64,000 nucleotides of DNA from Rikenellaceae bacterium (GCA_015059905.1 SUZN01000004.1:158794-222793); one strand, 5' to 3'; numbered from the stretch's first letter, positions 1-8,551 are shown. The notes: generated by a model from the letters alone, not told the origin. Made by a program: numbers and translations.

Positions 1-545
1 AAGTAACGGTTGTAAAGACCCTGGAAACCAGCACCGTGACGAGCCTCGTCCTTCGCCATCTCGTGGATTGAGTCGTGGATAGCGTCGTGGTTCTCCTTCT
101 TTGCCATCACTGCCAGGCGGAACTTATCCTCGCAAGCACCCTCCTCGGCGTTCATACGCTTGTAAAGATTGGTCTTTGTATCCCATACAACCTCGCCGAT
201 AAGCTCTGCGAGCTTCGATGCGTGCTCTGCCTCCTCCCAAGCATAGCGCTTGAAAGCCTCGGCAACCTCTGGGTAACCCTCGCGGTCAGCCTGACGGCTC
301 ATAGCCAGGTACATACCAACCTCTGTGCACTCGCCCATAAAATGCTCTTGCAGACCAGCCCAAAGCTCCTCGCTTGCGCCCTTGCCATCGCCGAGCTTAT
401 GCTCTGTTGCGAACTCAAGACCCTCTGACTTCTCCTCTACCTCTACAAACTTCTCTGCTGGAACCTTGCAAAGTGGACACTTCTCTGGAGCTGAATCACC
501 CTCGTGAATATAACCGCATACTGTACAACGAAATTTCTTTGCCAT
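1..545 (-). CDS. Reverse rubrerythrin / NADH peroxidase-like (C-terminus beyond window)
   Basis: Read on the minus strand the frame opens at the ATG at 545-543 and is still open at base 1, so the C-terminus is missing. The N-terminus is a rubredoxin-like domain ([12 protein letters not shown] and PLCKVP, a paired CxxC iron site), followed by a ferritin-like diiron domain with Glu-rich helices. The rubredoxin-first order is that of reverse rubrerythrins, cytoplasmic peroxide-reducing proteins of anaerobes, rather than classical rubrerythrin where rubredoxin is last. It has its own promoter and is likely monocistronic on this side. Family assignment is firm; peroxidase activity is from family knowledge. 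Confidence 0.9.
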   Translation of the reverse strand, partial: MAKKFRCTVCGYIHEGDSAPEKCPLCKVPAEKFVEVEEKSEGLEFATEHKLGDGKGASEELWAGLQEHFMGECTEVGMYLAMSRQADREGYPEVAEAFKRYAWEEAEHASKLAELIGEVVWDTKTNLYKRMNAEEGACEDKFRLAVMAKKENHDAIHDSIHEMAKDEARHGAGFQGLYNRY

Positions 546-608
546 AATCGTAAAATTTTTAAGTTTGTTTTATGTTTTAATTATTTGTTTTCTGTTTTTT
601 TTCTACTG

Positions 609-638
609 CAAAGATAGGTGTTAATTTTACTTTTGCAA
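609..638 (-). promoter_or_regulatory. Promoter of the rubrerythrin gene
   Basis: On the minus strand the -7 box TATCTTTG (616-609) is preceded after 19 bp by TTG (638-636). This fits the Bacteroidetes pattern TTTG-N19-TAnnTTTG. It lies about 65 bp upstream of the start codon. Confidence 0.7.
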
Positions 639-691
639 TAGTTTTTTCATCACTCTTTTTTATGGGCGAATAAGTTTTGCTTATCGTGTTG

Positions 692-1657
692 CTACTCCGC
701 TAATAATTTTTCGATATGCGCCACATCGGTGCAGTCCTTTGCCATCACTCGCTTCTGCTTATCCAATAAGTAAAGTGCGGGGATAGCCTTCAGGTCGTAA
801 AGACGCTCCTTCTCGATGCGCTGGTCGGCGTCGTAGCCGTTTATCCACGAAGCAGGGTAGTCCTGTAGATGCTCACGCCACGCCTCAAGGTCGGTGTCGG
901 GGTAGATTACCAATACCTTCAGCTCCTTGCGCTCGATAAGCTCCTGCATCATTGGTGAAGAGGTTATTTGCTCCTTGATGTCGCGGCACATCGGACAGCC
1001 AGGGTTACTTATAAATATAAGTGTATAGTCCGCCTTAATCTGGTGCAGTTTGCCCGTGCGTCCCGATGCGAGTGTGAAGGTAAAGTCATTTGCTGTGCGC
1101 CCGATGCGGTTTTGGCGTGCTATCTGCAAATCATATTCGTAAGGCATACGCTCATACTCATCCAGCCACTTGCTCTGTACGGCACTCTCCAGCACGGGGA
1201 TATACTTCTCGTCGTTGCGTAGTGGCGAGTTGGGGTCGTGCAGTACGCCCTCGGCGAGCATCAGGAAGTAGGTGTACATACGCTTCGATGTGGATGCTCT
1301 CTGCATCAGGCGAGGCATATACTTGTAAGCCAGCGAGTCGGGGATGTATCCGGTCGCATAGACCGCAAAGGCTGTGAGCATCTTGGTTGAGTCTATCTGG
1401 TTTACAAAAGTAGTATCAGCGAAGTCGAACTTATCCCAATAGTGCTCACGCAGATACTCCGCCTTCTGTTCGGCAGGGAGCATCGCGGGGGCTAATGCAG
1501 GGATGAACGCCAAAGGCTCATTGCCCTTGTTGCTGGTCTGTTCGGTGTGGTTGTTATCATCAGCGTCACCGATAATGCCAATCACATTATCGCTTTTTCG
1601 ACCTTTGCAGCCAAAGAGCGAGAACAGAAGAAGTGCTATAATAAAAAATTGTTTCAT
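692..1657 (-). CDS. DUF5106-type thioredoxin-like lipoprotein
   Basis: A 321-residue protein with a lipoprotein signal (LLLFSLFGC, lipidated Cys near residue 17). The middle region resembles DUF5106 and the C-terminus is a thioredoxin fold with an intact CPMC redox motif in NPGCPMCRD. It is expected in the periplasm, tethered to a membrane, as a thiol-disulfide protein of the TlpA/ResA kind. It is the last gene of a four-gene minus-strand operon and starts 9 bp after the short-chain dehydrogenase gene. Why a thiol protein ends a steroid-reduction-like operon is unclear; it may simply be a co-transcribed neighbour. Confidence 0.8.
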   Translation of the reverse strand: MKQFFIIALLLFSLFGCKGRKSDNVIGIIGDADDNNHTEQTSNKGNEPLAFIPALAPAMLPAEQKAEYLREHYWDKFDFADTTFVNQIDSTKMLTAFAVYATGYIPDSLAYKYMPRLMQRASTSKRMYTYFLMLAEGVLHDPNSPLRNDEKYIPVLESAVQSKWLDEYERMPYEYDLQIARQNRIGRTANDFTFTLASGRTGKLHQIKADYTLIFISNPGCPMCRDIKEQITSSPMMQELIERKELKVLVIYPDTDLEAWREHLQDYPASWINGYDADQRIEKERLYDLKAIPALYLLDKQKRVMAKDCTDVAHIEKLLAE

Positions 1658-1666
1658 CGCTAAAAT

Positions 1667-2476
1667 CTATTTTTGGAATTGCATAGTGTAGTCGCGTAGC
1701 CAGCGCATCAGTGGACCTCTGACTAATTGACACAGGGGAATAAAGAGCCTGAACCACCAGTCGGGTACCTTGCACCTTACGCCACGAAACATTCCGTTAA
1801 GCGAACGGCGCGCGCAACTGCGCGGGGTCATCAGTATGCCTGTCCTGACGCCGAAGCGTTGCAGCTTGGGCGATAAGCCGTAGAGGTCGGTGGCGATGCC
1901 TGCTGGACAGATGGCGGTGACCGTCACGCCCTTGTCCCTGACCTCTTTGGAAAAGGCTACCGAGAAACTCTTAAGATAAGCCTTGCTTGCGCTGTAAAGC
2001 GACAACCCAGGGTAGGGCATCCAAATCGAGAATGACGACATATTGAGTATTCGACCACCACCGCGCGAAATCATATCGGCTGCATACAAACGGCACATAA
2101 TTGTTGCCGTGATGTCGTGCAGATGTATTATGCGCTCGATGCGCTCCAGGGGCGTTGAGAGAATGTCGCAAAATGAGAAGATGCCTGCATTGTTAATCAG
2201 TACATCAACCTTTATTCCCTCGCTCTCTGTCCACGCAAAAAGCTCCTCGGCGGCATTTGGTAGTGCCATATCCTTTGCCAGATAACGCACCCATACGTCG
2301 GGGTTTGTGGTGGCAACCTCCTGTGCTGTCTGCTTAAGCTCCTCCTCGCCCGATGCAATCATCAGGATGTTGTAACCCTTGCGCGCAAGCTGCAATGCAA
2401 ACTCGCGCCCTATGCCTTTTGATGCACCCGTTACCAATGCGCTCTTTGAGCCTGCTATAACCTCTCCTCGTTTCAT
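1667..2476 (-). CDS. Short-chain dehydrogenase/reductase (candidate hydroxysteroid dehydrogenase)
   Basis: A 269-residue classical SDR with the Rossmann cofactor motif TGASKGIG (residues 16-23), NNAG (95-98), Ser around 147-148 and the catalytic YSASK (Tyr161, Lys165). An upstream in-frame start is possible, but ATG 2476 is preferred because it sits 2 bp after the stop of the flavin reductase gene. It follows a 5-alpha-reductase family gene and an OYE-like reductase, the arrangement in which gut Bacteroidales 3-beta-hydroxysteroid dehydrogenases occur. SDR family is certain; steroid substrate and stereochemistry are inferences from context. Confidence 0.85.
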   Translation of the reverse strand: MKRGEVIAGSKSALVTGASKGIGREFALQLARKGYNILMIASGEEELKQTAQEVATTNPDVWVRYLAKDMALPNAAEELFAWTESEGIKVDVLINNAGIFSFCDILSTPLERIERIIHLHDITATIMCRLYAADMISRGGGRILNMSSFSIWMPYPGLSLYSASKAYLKSFSVAFSKEVRDKGVTVTAICPAGIATDLYGLSPKLQRFGVRTGILMTPRSCARRSLNGMFRGVRCKVPDWWFRLFIPLCQLVRGPLMRWLRDYTMQFQK

Positions 2477-2478
2477 AA

Positions 2479-3708
2479 CTATAAATTTAGCTCGCGGCGC
2501 ACAACCTTGGGTAGGTCTTTGCAGTTGTGGCAACACTTCATATCAACTGAATACATACGCGCGATGCAGTAGTCTTTGTGGTCGCAGCCTGAACGGGTTG
2601 TAATGTCGCCCTCGCGCAACTTATTCACAAATGCAGGGTCATTGACCAATGCGCGTGCCATCTGCACCATCTCAAAGCCTTCGTCAAGCACTCGCTCGAT
2701 ACCCTCGCGCGATACCAATCCGCCCACATATACCAGCGGACCCTTCAGTGCAGCACGGAACTTTTTGGCATTTTCAAGGAAGAAACACTCCTCGAAATCG
2801 TACTGCTTAATCATCCATTGACCGAATAACGAAACGACAATCTTCTGCAACCATTCGTTCCAGCCCATATAATAACCCATTGTGCGTGTGGGTATTCTGC
2901 CGCGCATTACCGCCATAGGCGCGCGTGACACGAAGCCCGAAGAGAGCACGATGCCGTGAACGCCAAAGCTCTCAATCTGCTTGGCAATCTCGATTGATTC
3001 GGGGATTTGTATTCCGCTACGGAAGCCATCCTCCATATTATGCTTTACAAGCACCGCCATATTGTGGCGCGCAGCCTGCTCCATAACCTCCTCAAGGCAC
3101 ATATTCATAAACCTCATACGGTTCTCAAGCGAGCCTCCGAACTCATCCCTGCGGCGGTTTGTCCAGGGCGAGAGAAACTGCGAGATGAGATAGCCGTGAC
3201 CTGCGTGTACCTCCACGCTGTCGAAACCTGCCTCGTGAGCCGTCACCACCGCCTGCCCGAAATCTTTGGCAAATGTTATCAGCTCCGATGGCTTAAGTTT
3301 GCGGTGGAAGGTGGGGGAGTAGAGGTTAAATCCGTTGGATGCCGATACGGGGAAGCAACCGGCTGTTGACCAGTGGGTCATATTGCCACAGTGACCAATC
3401 TGCACACCCACAGCCGCGCCTTCGTGATGCACCGCATCGGTGATGTCGCGTAGTTGCGGCACTATCTCGTCGCGCAACCAAAGTTGCGAGTTGAATGAAA
3501 TTCCGCTTCGGTTTATCGAGGCATATGCGAGCGTAGTCATACCAATGCCACCCCGAGCCACACTGACGTGGTAATCCTTGAGGGCTTGAGTTGGAGAAAA
3601 ATCTTTGCCCATAGACTCAAATGCCGCCGAACGAATGGTGCGGTTACGCAGAGTTACGGGACCCATCTTGTAAGGGGTAAAGAGTTTAGATTGTTTTATG
3701 TCTTTCAT
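2479..3708 (-). CDS. OYE-like NADH:flavin oxidoreductase (candidate steroid 5-beta-reductase)
   Basis: A 409-residue TIM-barrel flavoprotein of the old yellow enzyme class. The signature HAGHGYLISQFLSP followed by NRRRDEFGGSLENR is present, and so is the FMN phosphate loop with the GG of YVGGLVSREG. The Cys-rich C-terminus (CDHKDYC, then CCHNC) is seen in the BaiCD/BaiH and 2,4-dienoyl-CoA reductase relatives. A longer frame exists upstream, but the Met at 3708 begins the conserved region and sits 13 bp after the preceding stop. Family members reduce enone double bonds such as delta-4 of 3-oxo-steroids and bile acids. The 5-beta role is inferred from its place next to a 5-alpha-reductase homologue. 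Confidence 0.85.
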   Translation of the reverse strand: MKDIKQSKLFTPYKMGPVTLRNRTIRSAAFESMGKDFSPTQALKDYHVSVARGGIGMTTLAYASINRSGISFNSQLWLRDEIVPQLRDITDAVHHEGAAVGVQIGHCGNMTHWSTAGCFPVSASNGFNLYSPTFHRKLKPSELITFAKDFGQAVVTAHEAGFDSVEVHAGHGYLISQFLSPWTNRRRDEFGGSLENRMRFMNMCLEEVMEQAARHNMAVLVKHNMEDGFRSGIQIPESIEIAKQIESFGVHGIVLSSGFVSRAPMAVMRGRIPTRTMGYYMGWNEWLQKIVVSLFGQWMIKQYDFEECFFLENAKKFRAALKGPLVYVGGLVSREGIERVLDEGFEMVQMARALVNDPAFVNKLREGDITTRSGCDHKDYCIARMYSVDMKCCHNCKDLPKVVRRELNL

Positions 3709-3721
3709 CTTACGGAACTTT

Positions 3722-4492
3722 CTAATAGATAAACGGAATAATACGTTTGCGTCCAAGGCGTGTGAACTCCTCGCCAAACTCCTTCTCATAACGCTTGTAG
3801 AGCGATGCTGAGCGAGGTGCGAGGTTGGCAAATGTCCATAGAGCAAAGACCGCACCTGCCCACGACCACGAGGCTATGGCGAAGCCTACCCACTCGGTGA
3901 ACTCGCCAAAGTAGTTTGCCGACGAAACGTAGCGGAACATACCTCCTCTGGGGATGTAGTGACGCTTGTCGCCTGGCTTACGCAGGTTGCGGATGATATG
4001 GTCGGAGTGCAGATTGATAGCCATTCCTGCTATGAAAATCGCCGTTCCAACCCAAATCTGTGGTTTTGAGAACCAGTCGGCATAATATCCTTCGGGTGCG
4101 AGATAGAATATCCAGCCGCCCTGCATCAGGGCGTTGAGCGTGTTGAAGGTCATACCCATCAGCACAATGCCCAGCGGCATTTTCGACTCGCCGCGCATAA
4201 GTAGCGGAAAGATAAACGAGCGCTGGAAATAGTGCGCCTGAAACAGAAGGAAAAGTACCAGCGGCACACTCTCCCATTGGCGTGGAGAGAGTCCCCACAG
4301 CGCGCACATCGCAATAAAGACGGGCGACTCCATCAATACCCATCCCACCTTGTTGGGTATGGGTTTGCCATAACGGCTGTCGAACAGATAACCATATCCC
4401 GCCTCGAAGAATTGCAGCGCTATAAAGACCACCACAGCAATGGCAGCCATCACGATAAGGAATGTGTTGTATGATGCTAATGCTCCCTCCAT
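3722..4492 (-). CDS. Steroid 5-alpha-reductase family membrane protein
   Basis: A 256-residue integral membrane protein with about six hydrophobic segments. The C-terminal domain carries the steroid 5-alpha-reductase (SRD5A) hallmarks: NLHSDHIIRNLR, then YIPRGGMFRYVSSANYFGE, then the terminal YKRYEKEFGEEF and a basic tail. Members reduce delta-4 3-oxo-steroids with NADPH; homologues in human gut Bacteroidales make 5-alpha (allo) bile acids. It is the first gene of a minus-strand operon followed by an OYE-like reductase and an SDR. Family call is strong; the bile-acid or hormone substrate is inferred. Confidence 0.88.
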   Translation of the reverse strand: MEGALASYNTFLIVMAAIAVVVFIALQFFEAGYGYLFDSRYGKPIPNKVGWVLMESPVFIAMCALWGLSPRQWESVPLVLFLLFQAHYFQRSFIFPLLMRGESKMPLGIVLMGMTFNTLNALMQGGWIFYLAPEGYYADWFSKPQIWVGTAIFIAGMAINLHSDHIIRNLRKPGDKRHYIPRGGMFRYVSSANYFGEFTEWVGFAIASWSWAGAVFALWTFANLAPRSASLYKRYEKEFGEEFTRLGRKRIIPFIY

Positions 4493-4516
4493 ATCACATT
4501 AAATTGGTTTTATATA

Positions 4517-4524
4517 CAAAGTTA
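4517..4524 (-). promoter_or_regulatory. -7 box for the steroid-reductase-like operon
   Basis: TAACTTTG on the minus strand (4524-4517) matches TAnnTTTG 25 bp upstream of the first start codon. No good -33 TTTG is seen at the usual distance. Confidence 0.5.
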
Positions 4525-4594
4525 ATAAATTTTTGACTTGTTATACCTTATTATTTACATTTTGTTCCGATTTGCGCCACTTTTGACCTAAAAA

Positions 4595-4722
4595 AAAGAA
4601 GTTGCATAGCAAGGTGATTTCTGCGTTACGCTCCTCCTCGAAATCCTCATTTACATTCAGTAAACTGCGGTTTCTCGGGCTTCGCAAGCCTTGAAATCCC
4701 TCTTGCTATACCACTTCAGGAC
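4595..4722. repeat. Structured intergenic repeat-like element
   Basis: The 290-bp gap between convergent-to-tandem minus-strand genes holds an imperfect long inverted repeat. GCATAGCAAGGTGATTTC near its left end pairs with GAAATCCCTCTTGCTATAC near its right end. Smaller hairpins lie inside (TTTAC...GTAAA and GGGCTTCGCAAGCC). No coding potential is apparent. It resembles dispersed intergenic elements of Bacteroidales, but copy number cannot be judged from one window. Confidence 0.45.
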
Positions 4723-4728
4723 AAAATG

Positions 4729-4758
4729 AGGGTGCCCATAAAACATATTGGACACCCT
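4729..4758 (-). terminator. Hairpin downstream of the phosphofructokinase gene
   Basis: AGGGTGCCC and GGACACCCT form a 9-bp stem with one mismatch around an AT-rich loop, 25 bp past the stop of the 4783-6015 gene. The following T-run is short (ATTTTG), so termination strength is uncertain. Confidence 0.5.
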
Positions 4759-4782
4759 CTGTCGATTTATGTAAGAGTAATC

Positions 4783-6015
4783 TTACCAGTTCAAAATCTT
4801 CTTGAAGTCGTAAGCCTCTGGGTTAGCAACGTAAGCCTTTGCAGCCTCGTAATCCTCTGGAGTTACATAGTGCAGGAGGTTGTTGATAACCTGCTGAATC
4901 TTGTCAGACTCGATGTTTACCAAACGTGGTGGAATCTTGCCTGTTGTTGGATCCTGCAAATCCTTCAAGTACAATGGTGATACGAAGCCATCCTGTGAGA
5001 TGTAAACCATACAACCTGTCTTACCCTCTGAGAAGAGCTTGTAAACGCCCATACCGAGCTCTGAGCAGTAAACCAAATCGTAAGCGATAGGAGTCTGGCA
5101 ACGTACCTCGTAACCAATCTCAACTGGACGAGACTTAACCTTCAAGCCAAGCTCCTTGAGCTTATTCTCCAACAACTCGTTGAAGATGTTAGCCTTTGAT
5201 ACCTTACCGAGCTCTGGGTGACCGTGATCGTCATAAGTGAAGTGGATACCAGAGTTGCGAATCTCCTCATCAGAGAGTGAGTGGAATACGCCCTCTGAAA
5301 TCATAGCAACACCATACTCGATACCCATAATCTTACGCTTGATGATAGAAGATACAACCAAGTTTACAATCTTCTCAACAGTAATCTCTGTCTTGTTGAA
5401 CATCTCTGGGATAACGATCATTGGGTAGTGGCAAGCTGAACCGATACCAAATGCCAAGTGACCAGCCGAACGACCCATAGCTGCTACAACGAACCAGTTA
5501 GCTGATGTACGAGCGTCGTTGTAAACGGCACGACCGATAACTGTACCACCCTCCTTTGCTGACTGATAACCGAATGTAGGTGAACCAGCTGGCAATGGGA
5601 GGTCGTTGTCGATAGTCTTTGGAACGTGGATGTTTGCGATAGGGTAGTTCTTCGCCTCGAGGAACTTCGCAATACGGTTAGCTGTTGAAGCTGTGTCGTC
5701 ACCACCAACTGTTACGAGCAACTTAACGTTGTTCTCCTGGAAGAACTTAAGGTTGAAATTCTCCTCAAAATCCTTGTCAGTTGGCTTAAAACGGCTCATA
5801 GTAAGGTAAGAGCCACCCTGGTTGAAGATGAAGTCAGCCTTAACGAAGTCCAAATCCTCGTGACGAGGGTTTGGGTTGAAAAGACCTGAATAACCATAGT
5901 GCAAGCCGATTACACGGTAACCCTTTGCAAGGAATGTCTTGGCAACTGAACCAACAACAGTGTTCATACCTGGTGCTGGACCGCCACCAGTGAGAATAGC
6001 AATAGCCTCTTTCAT
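4783..6015 (-). CDS. Pyrophosphate-dependent 6-phosphofructokinase
   Basis: A 410-residue phosphofructokinase that interconverts fructose 6-phosphate and fructose 1,6-bisphosphate in cytoplasmic glycolysis. Visible motifs are GGGPAPGMN at the N-terminus, VGGDDT (the Asp after GGD marks PPi rather than ATP use), the catalytic PKTIDNDLP and the substrate-binding MGRSAGHLA. The length fits the short PPi-type clade. It is monocistronic, with a -7 box TAAATTTG on the minus strand at 6068-6061 and a hairpin after the stop. Confidence 0.93.
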   Translation of the reverse strand: MKEAIAILTGGGPAPGMNTVVGSVAKTFLAKGYRVIGLHYGYSGLFNPNPRHEDLDFVKADFIFNQGGSYLTMSRFKPTDKDFEENFNLKFFQENNVKLLVTVGGDDTASTANRIAKFLEAKNYPIANIHVPKTIDNDLPLPAGSPTFGYQSAKEGGTVIGRAVYNDARTSANWFVVAAMGRSAGHLAFGIGSACHYPMIVIPEMFNKTEITVEKIVNLVVSSIIKRKIMGIEYGVAMISEGVFHSLSDEEIRNSGIHFTYDDHGHPELGKVSKANIFNELLENKLKELGLKVKSRPVEIGYEVRCQTPIAYDLVYCSELGMGVYKLFSEGKTGCMVYISQDGFVSPLYLKDLQDPTTGKIPPRLVNIESDKIQQVINNLLHYVTPEDYEAAKAYVANPEAYDFKKILNW

Positions 6016-6060
6016 AAGTGTTTATAGTTTAATTGTGTTAATTGATGTTCAAAATCTTCG

Positions 6061-6068
6061 CAAATTTA
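6061..6068 (-). promoter_or_regulatory. -7 box of the phosphofructokinase gene
   Basis: TAAATTTG on the minus strand, about 45 bp upstream of the start codon at 6015. The -33 element is not clear. Confidence 0.45.
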
Positions 6069-6117
6069 ATAAAAATAAATCTATGAACGATAATAAACGT
6101 CGCTTTTTTATGCGCTA

Positions 6118-6152
6118 TTGTGACAATTAAACGCAGAAAATAGTTATATTTG
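6118..6152 (+). promoter_or_regulatory. Promoter of the paired isomerase-like lipoprotein genes
   Basis: TATATTTG at 6145-6152 matches the -7 consensus 30 bp before the start codon. A TTG at 6118-6120 could be the -33 element, although the 24-bp spacer is longer than usual. Confidence 0.5.
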
Positions 6153-6181
6153 CATTGACTTTAACCTAAACATAATCAAAA

Positions 6182-7042
6182 ATGAGAATAGTATTTGCTT
6201 TGGTCGCGGCTTTTGTTATGATGTCGAGCTGCGCAACAAAGAAAGAGGTTGGAATCCAAATCTACTCTGTGCGACAGAGTTTTAACAATATCGAAGCTGC
6301 ACTCGACAGCCTCTCTGCAATAGGCTATACAACAATCGAGACGCTGAATGGCGGTGGCGACCCCAAATGCTTTGGTTACTCGGCAGATGAGTTCAAGGCG
6401 TTGTGTGATAGTCGCTCGCTTTCAATCAGTTCAACTCACGGCGCAGTGAATTTTGACCGCACAAACGAGGTCGCGACAATCGAGAAGTGGCGTGCATTAT
6501 TCTCATCTCTAAAGACTATGGGGGCAAAGTATTGCGTGATTCCTGGTTATCATTTCGGCTCAACGCTCGAGGAGGTGAAGGCTACTTGTGACCACCTTAA
6601 CCGCGTGGGCGAGATAGCGTGGGAGTATGACCTGAAACTCGGCTACCACAACCACAAGGGCGATTTCGACAAGGTTGAGGGCGAGACAATTCTTGACTAC
6701 GTTATTGCAAACACTGACGCGGACAAGCTCTTCATCGAGTTGGATGTCTGCGAGCATAATATGGGAGAGGCGAATCCGATGGATTATCTTGTTGCATATC
6801 CCGAGCGTATTCAGGTGCTTCACTTGAAGGATGATGGCGTGTTGGGCGCAAGTGGCAAGGTTGATTTCGACGCTCTGCTTCAGCGCTTTGCTGCTAATGG
6901 TTGGTGTGACACATATGTTGAGTATGAGTTGCCATTTAATCTGGGCGATGATGCGGCTCAAAATGAGAAAAATATGCAGCAGTTGTGGCAGGGGGTAAGA
7001 GAGTGCTGGCAGTGGATGCAGAATAACGAGTGGATAAAGTAA
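6182..7042 (+). CDS. Lipoprotein of the sugar phosphate isomerase/epimerase (AP_endonuc_2) family
   Basis: A 286-residue protein with a lipoprotein signal (VMMSSCATKKE, Cys near residue 17) and a TIM-barrel xylose-isomerase-like domain. Conserved elements are GIQIYSVRQ at the first strand, LGYHNHKGDF, the metal-ligand region FIELDVCEH and LHLKD. Such exported members are common in Bacteroidetes sugar-utilization regions; the exact substrate is unknown. The next gene is a close paralogue 43 bp downstream, so the two are probably co-transcribed. Confidence 0.85.
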   Translation: MRIVFALVAAFVMMSSCATKKEVGIQIYSVRQSFNNIEAALDSLSAIGYTTIETLNGGGDPKCFGYSADEFKALCDSRSLSISSTHGAVNFDRTNEVATIEKWRALFSSLKTMGAKYCVIPGYHFGSTLEEVKATCDHLNRVGEIAWEYDLKLGYHNHKGDFDKVEGETILDYVIANTDADKLFIELDVCEHNMGEANPMDYLVAYPERIQVLHLKDDGVLGASGKVDFDALLQRFAANGWCDTYVEYELPFNLGDDAAQNEKNMQQLWQGVRECWQWMQNNEWIK

Positions 7043-7085
7043 AGGATAAAATAATAAATATCAACTAATTAAAAATTAAAACATT

Positions 7086-7937
7086 ATGAAAAAGGTTTTA
7101 TCACGTATCGTTGTGCTGCTTGCTGCAGTTGCAATGGTTGGCGCAGTAGGTTGCGCTGGTAACAAAAAGGTAGGTCTTCAGCTCTACTCTGTACATCAGG
7201 ATATGGGCAACGTGGCTGCATCATTGCAGAAGGTTGCTGACGCTGGTTACAATGTGGTTGAGACTTTGGGTAGCCCAACTTGTTTTGGTATGAGCGCCGA
7301 GGATTTCAGAGCGTTGTGTGACGAGAAGGGTCTTCAGATTATCTCTACGCACACCTCTATCGGTATGAATGATCCTGATGCAATGAAGAAGTGGCACGAT
7401 GTATTCGCTGGTTTGAAGACTATGGGCGCGAAGTATTGCGTTATTCCAGGCTTTAACCTCGGTAAGAACCTTCAGGAGTTGAAGGCAGTGTGTGACTACT
7501 TCAATGAGGTTGGTAAGATTGGTAAGGAGTACGGCATTAAGCTCGGTTACCACAACCACTCTCACGAGTACAACGTGATGGAGGGTCAGGTGATGTGGGA
7601 GTATATGATTGAGAATACTGACCCAGATTTGGTATTCTTCCAGATGGATGTTTATTGGACAACACGCGGTGGCAAGGACCCTGTTGAGTACTTGAAGAAG
7701 TATCCAAAGCGTATCCAGATGCTCCACATCAAGGATGACTTGGTAATTGGCGACAGCGGTAAGATTGATTTCGAGGCAATCTTCAAGCAGTTCTACAAGA
7801 ATGGTTTTAAGGACTATGTTGTTGAGCAGGAGATGCCACACTCAAAGAGTGCATCACGCGAGGAGAATCTTGCTCGTATGTGGGATGGTGTTGCAAAGTC
7901 AGCAAAGTATCTTAACGAGGCAAAGTTTACAAAGTAA
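7086..7937 (+). CDS. Paralogous sugar isomerase/epimerase-family lipoprotein
   Basis: A 283-residue paralogue of the preceding protein, with signal AMVGAVGCAGNKK and the same landmarks: VGLQLYSVHQ, CVIPGFNLGKN, LGYHNHSHEYN, FFQMDVYW and LHIKDD. The conserved His, Glu and Asp metal-ligand positions of the fold are present. A tandem duplication is the simplest explanation for the pair. It is expected in the periplasm or outer-membrane inner leaflet. It ends just before a rho-independent terminator, closing a two-gene operon. Confidence 0.85.
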   Translation: MKKVLSRIVVLLAAVAMVGAVGCAGNKKVGLQLYSVHQDMGNVAASLQKVADAGYNVVETLGSPTCFGMSAEDFRALCDEKGLQIISTHTSIGMNDPDAMKKWHDVFAGLKTMGAKYCVIPGFNLGKNLQELKAVCDYFNEVGKIGKEYGIKLGYHNHSHEYNVMEGQVMWEYMIENTDPDLVFFQMDVYWTTRGGKDPVEYLKKYPKRIQMLHIKDDLVIGDSGKIDFEAIFKQFYKNGFKDYVVEQEMPHSKSASREENLARMWDGVAKSAKYLNEAKFTK

Positions 7938-7959
7938 TCACTCTGCATAGAGTTTTCGA

Positions 7960-7994
7960 GAGGGTATCGCATTTGTGCGGTATCCTCTTTTTTT
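7960..7994 (+). terminator. Rho-independent terminator after the isomerase-like pair
   Basis: GAGGGTATCGC pairs with GCGGTATCCTC (11 bp with G-U pairs) and is followed by seven to eight T residues. Confidence 0.8.
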
Positions 7995-8160
7995 GTGCCG
8001 CAAGAAGAGAAAAATAAAATCTGTCAAAGTGTAAGATGTTTCGCTGTAAAAATAAAATAATGTAAGCACCGTAAAGGTTTTTATTTATTAAAAGCGGCGA
8101 TAGAAAGTATAAAAACGCCTTTGTGAGTGGCTGAGGAGCGATAAAATTTGTTGGTAATAA
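7995..8160. other. Non-coding stretch before the cold-shock gene
   Basis: Between the terminator at 7994 and the promoter at 8161 I see no open frame, repeat or RNA fold that I can support. Confidence 0.4.
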
Positions 8161-8191
8161 TTTGTAAATTAAAAAATAATTGCTACCTTTG
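8161..8191 (+). promoter_or_regulatory. Promoter of the cold-shock gene
   Basis: TTTG (8161-8164), 19 bp, then TACCTTTG (8184-8191), a perfect Bacteroidetes sigma-ABfr-type promoter. The predicted start near 8198 gives a leader of about 40 nt before the ATG at 8239. Confidence 0.85.
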
Positions 8192-8238
8192 ATATAGAGC
8201 TACTAACAAATTAGTGTTTTATTAAAGTATTTTTAGCT

Positions 8239-8448
8239 ATGGTCGGTAAAGTAAAATGGTTTGATAGCAAGAAGGGATATGGCTTTATCCTCACCGACGA
8301 GGGTCGTGAGGTATTTGTTCATTATACAGGTATTATTGCCGAGGGATTCAAGGCTCTCACCGAGGGTCAGAACGTGGAGTTTGAAATCGGCAGTAATGAC
8401 AAGGGCGTGCAGGCGGTAAACGTGACTGTCGTCCCACGCAAGGAGTAA
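8239..8448 (+). CDS. Cold-shock domain protein
   Basis: A 69-residue single cold-shock domain with both RNA-binding motifs: RNP1 KGYGFI (residues about 12-17) and RNP2 VFVHY (about 25-29). Such cytoplasmic proteins bind single-stranded RNA and DNA and act as RNA chaperones. It has its own consensus promoter and a strong terminator, so it is monocistronic. Length and sequence are normal for the family; no evidence separates cold-induced from constitutive members. Confidence 0.95.
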   Translation: MVGKVKWFDSKKGYGFILTDEGREVFVHYTGIIAEGFKALTEGQNVEFEIGSNDKGVQAVNVTVVPRKE

Positions 8449-8474
8449 TCTCTCATAACCAATCTATTTTTTTA

Positions 8475-8516
8475 GAAGCGTCACTCTCCCAAATTGTGGC
8501 GCTTCGATTTTTTTTT
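8475..8516 (+). terminator. Terminator of the cold-shock gene
   Basis: GAAGCGTCAC pairs with GTGGCGCTTC (10 bp, one G-U) and is followed by a run of T residues. Confidence 0.85.
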
Positions 8517-8551
8517 GAATTGTCGCAGAGTTTTTTTTGTGCGGCTAAAGA

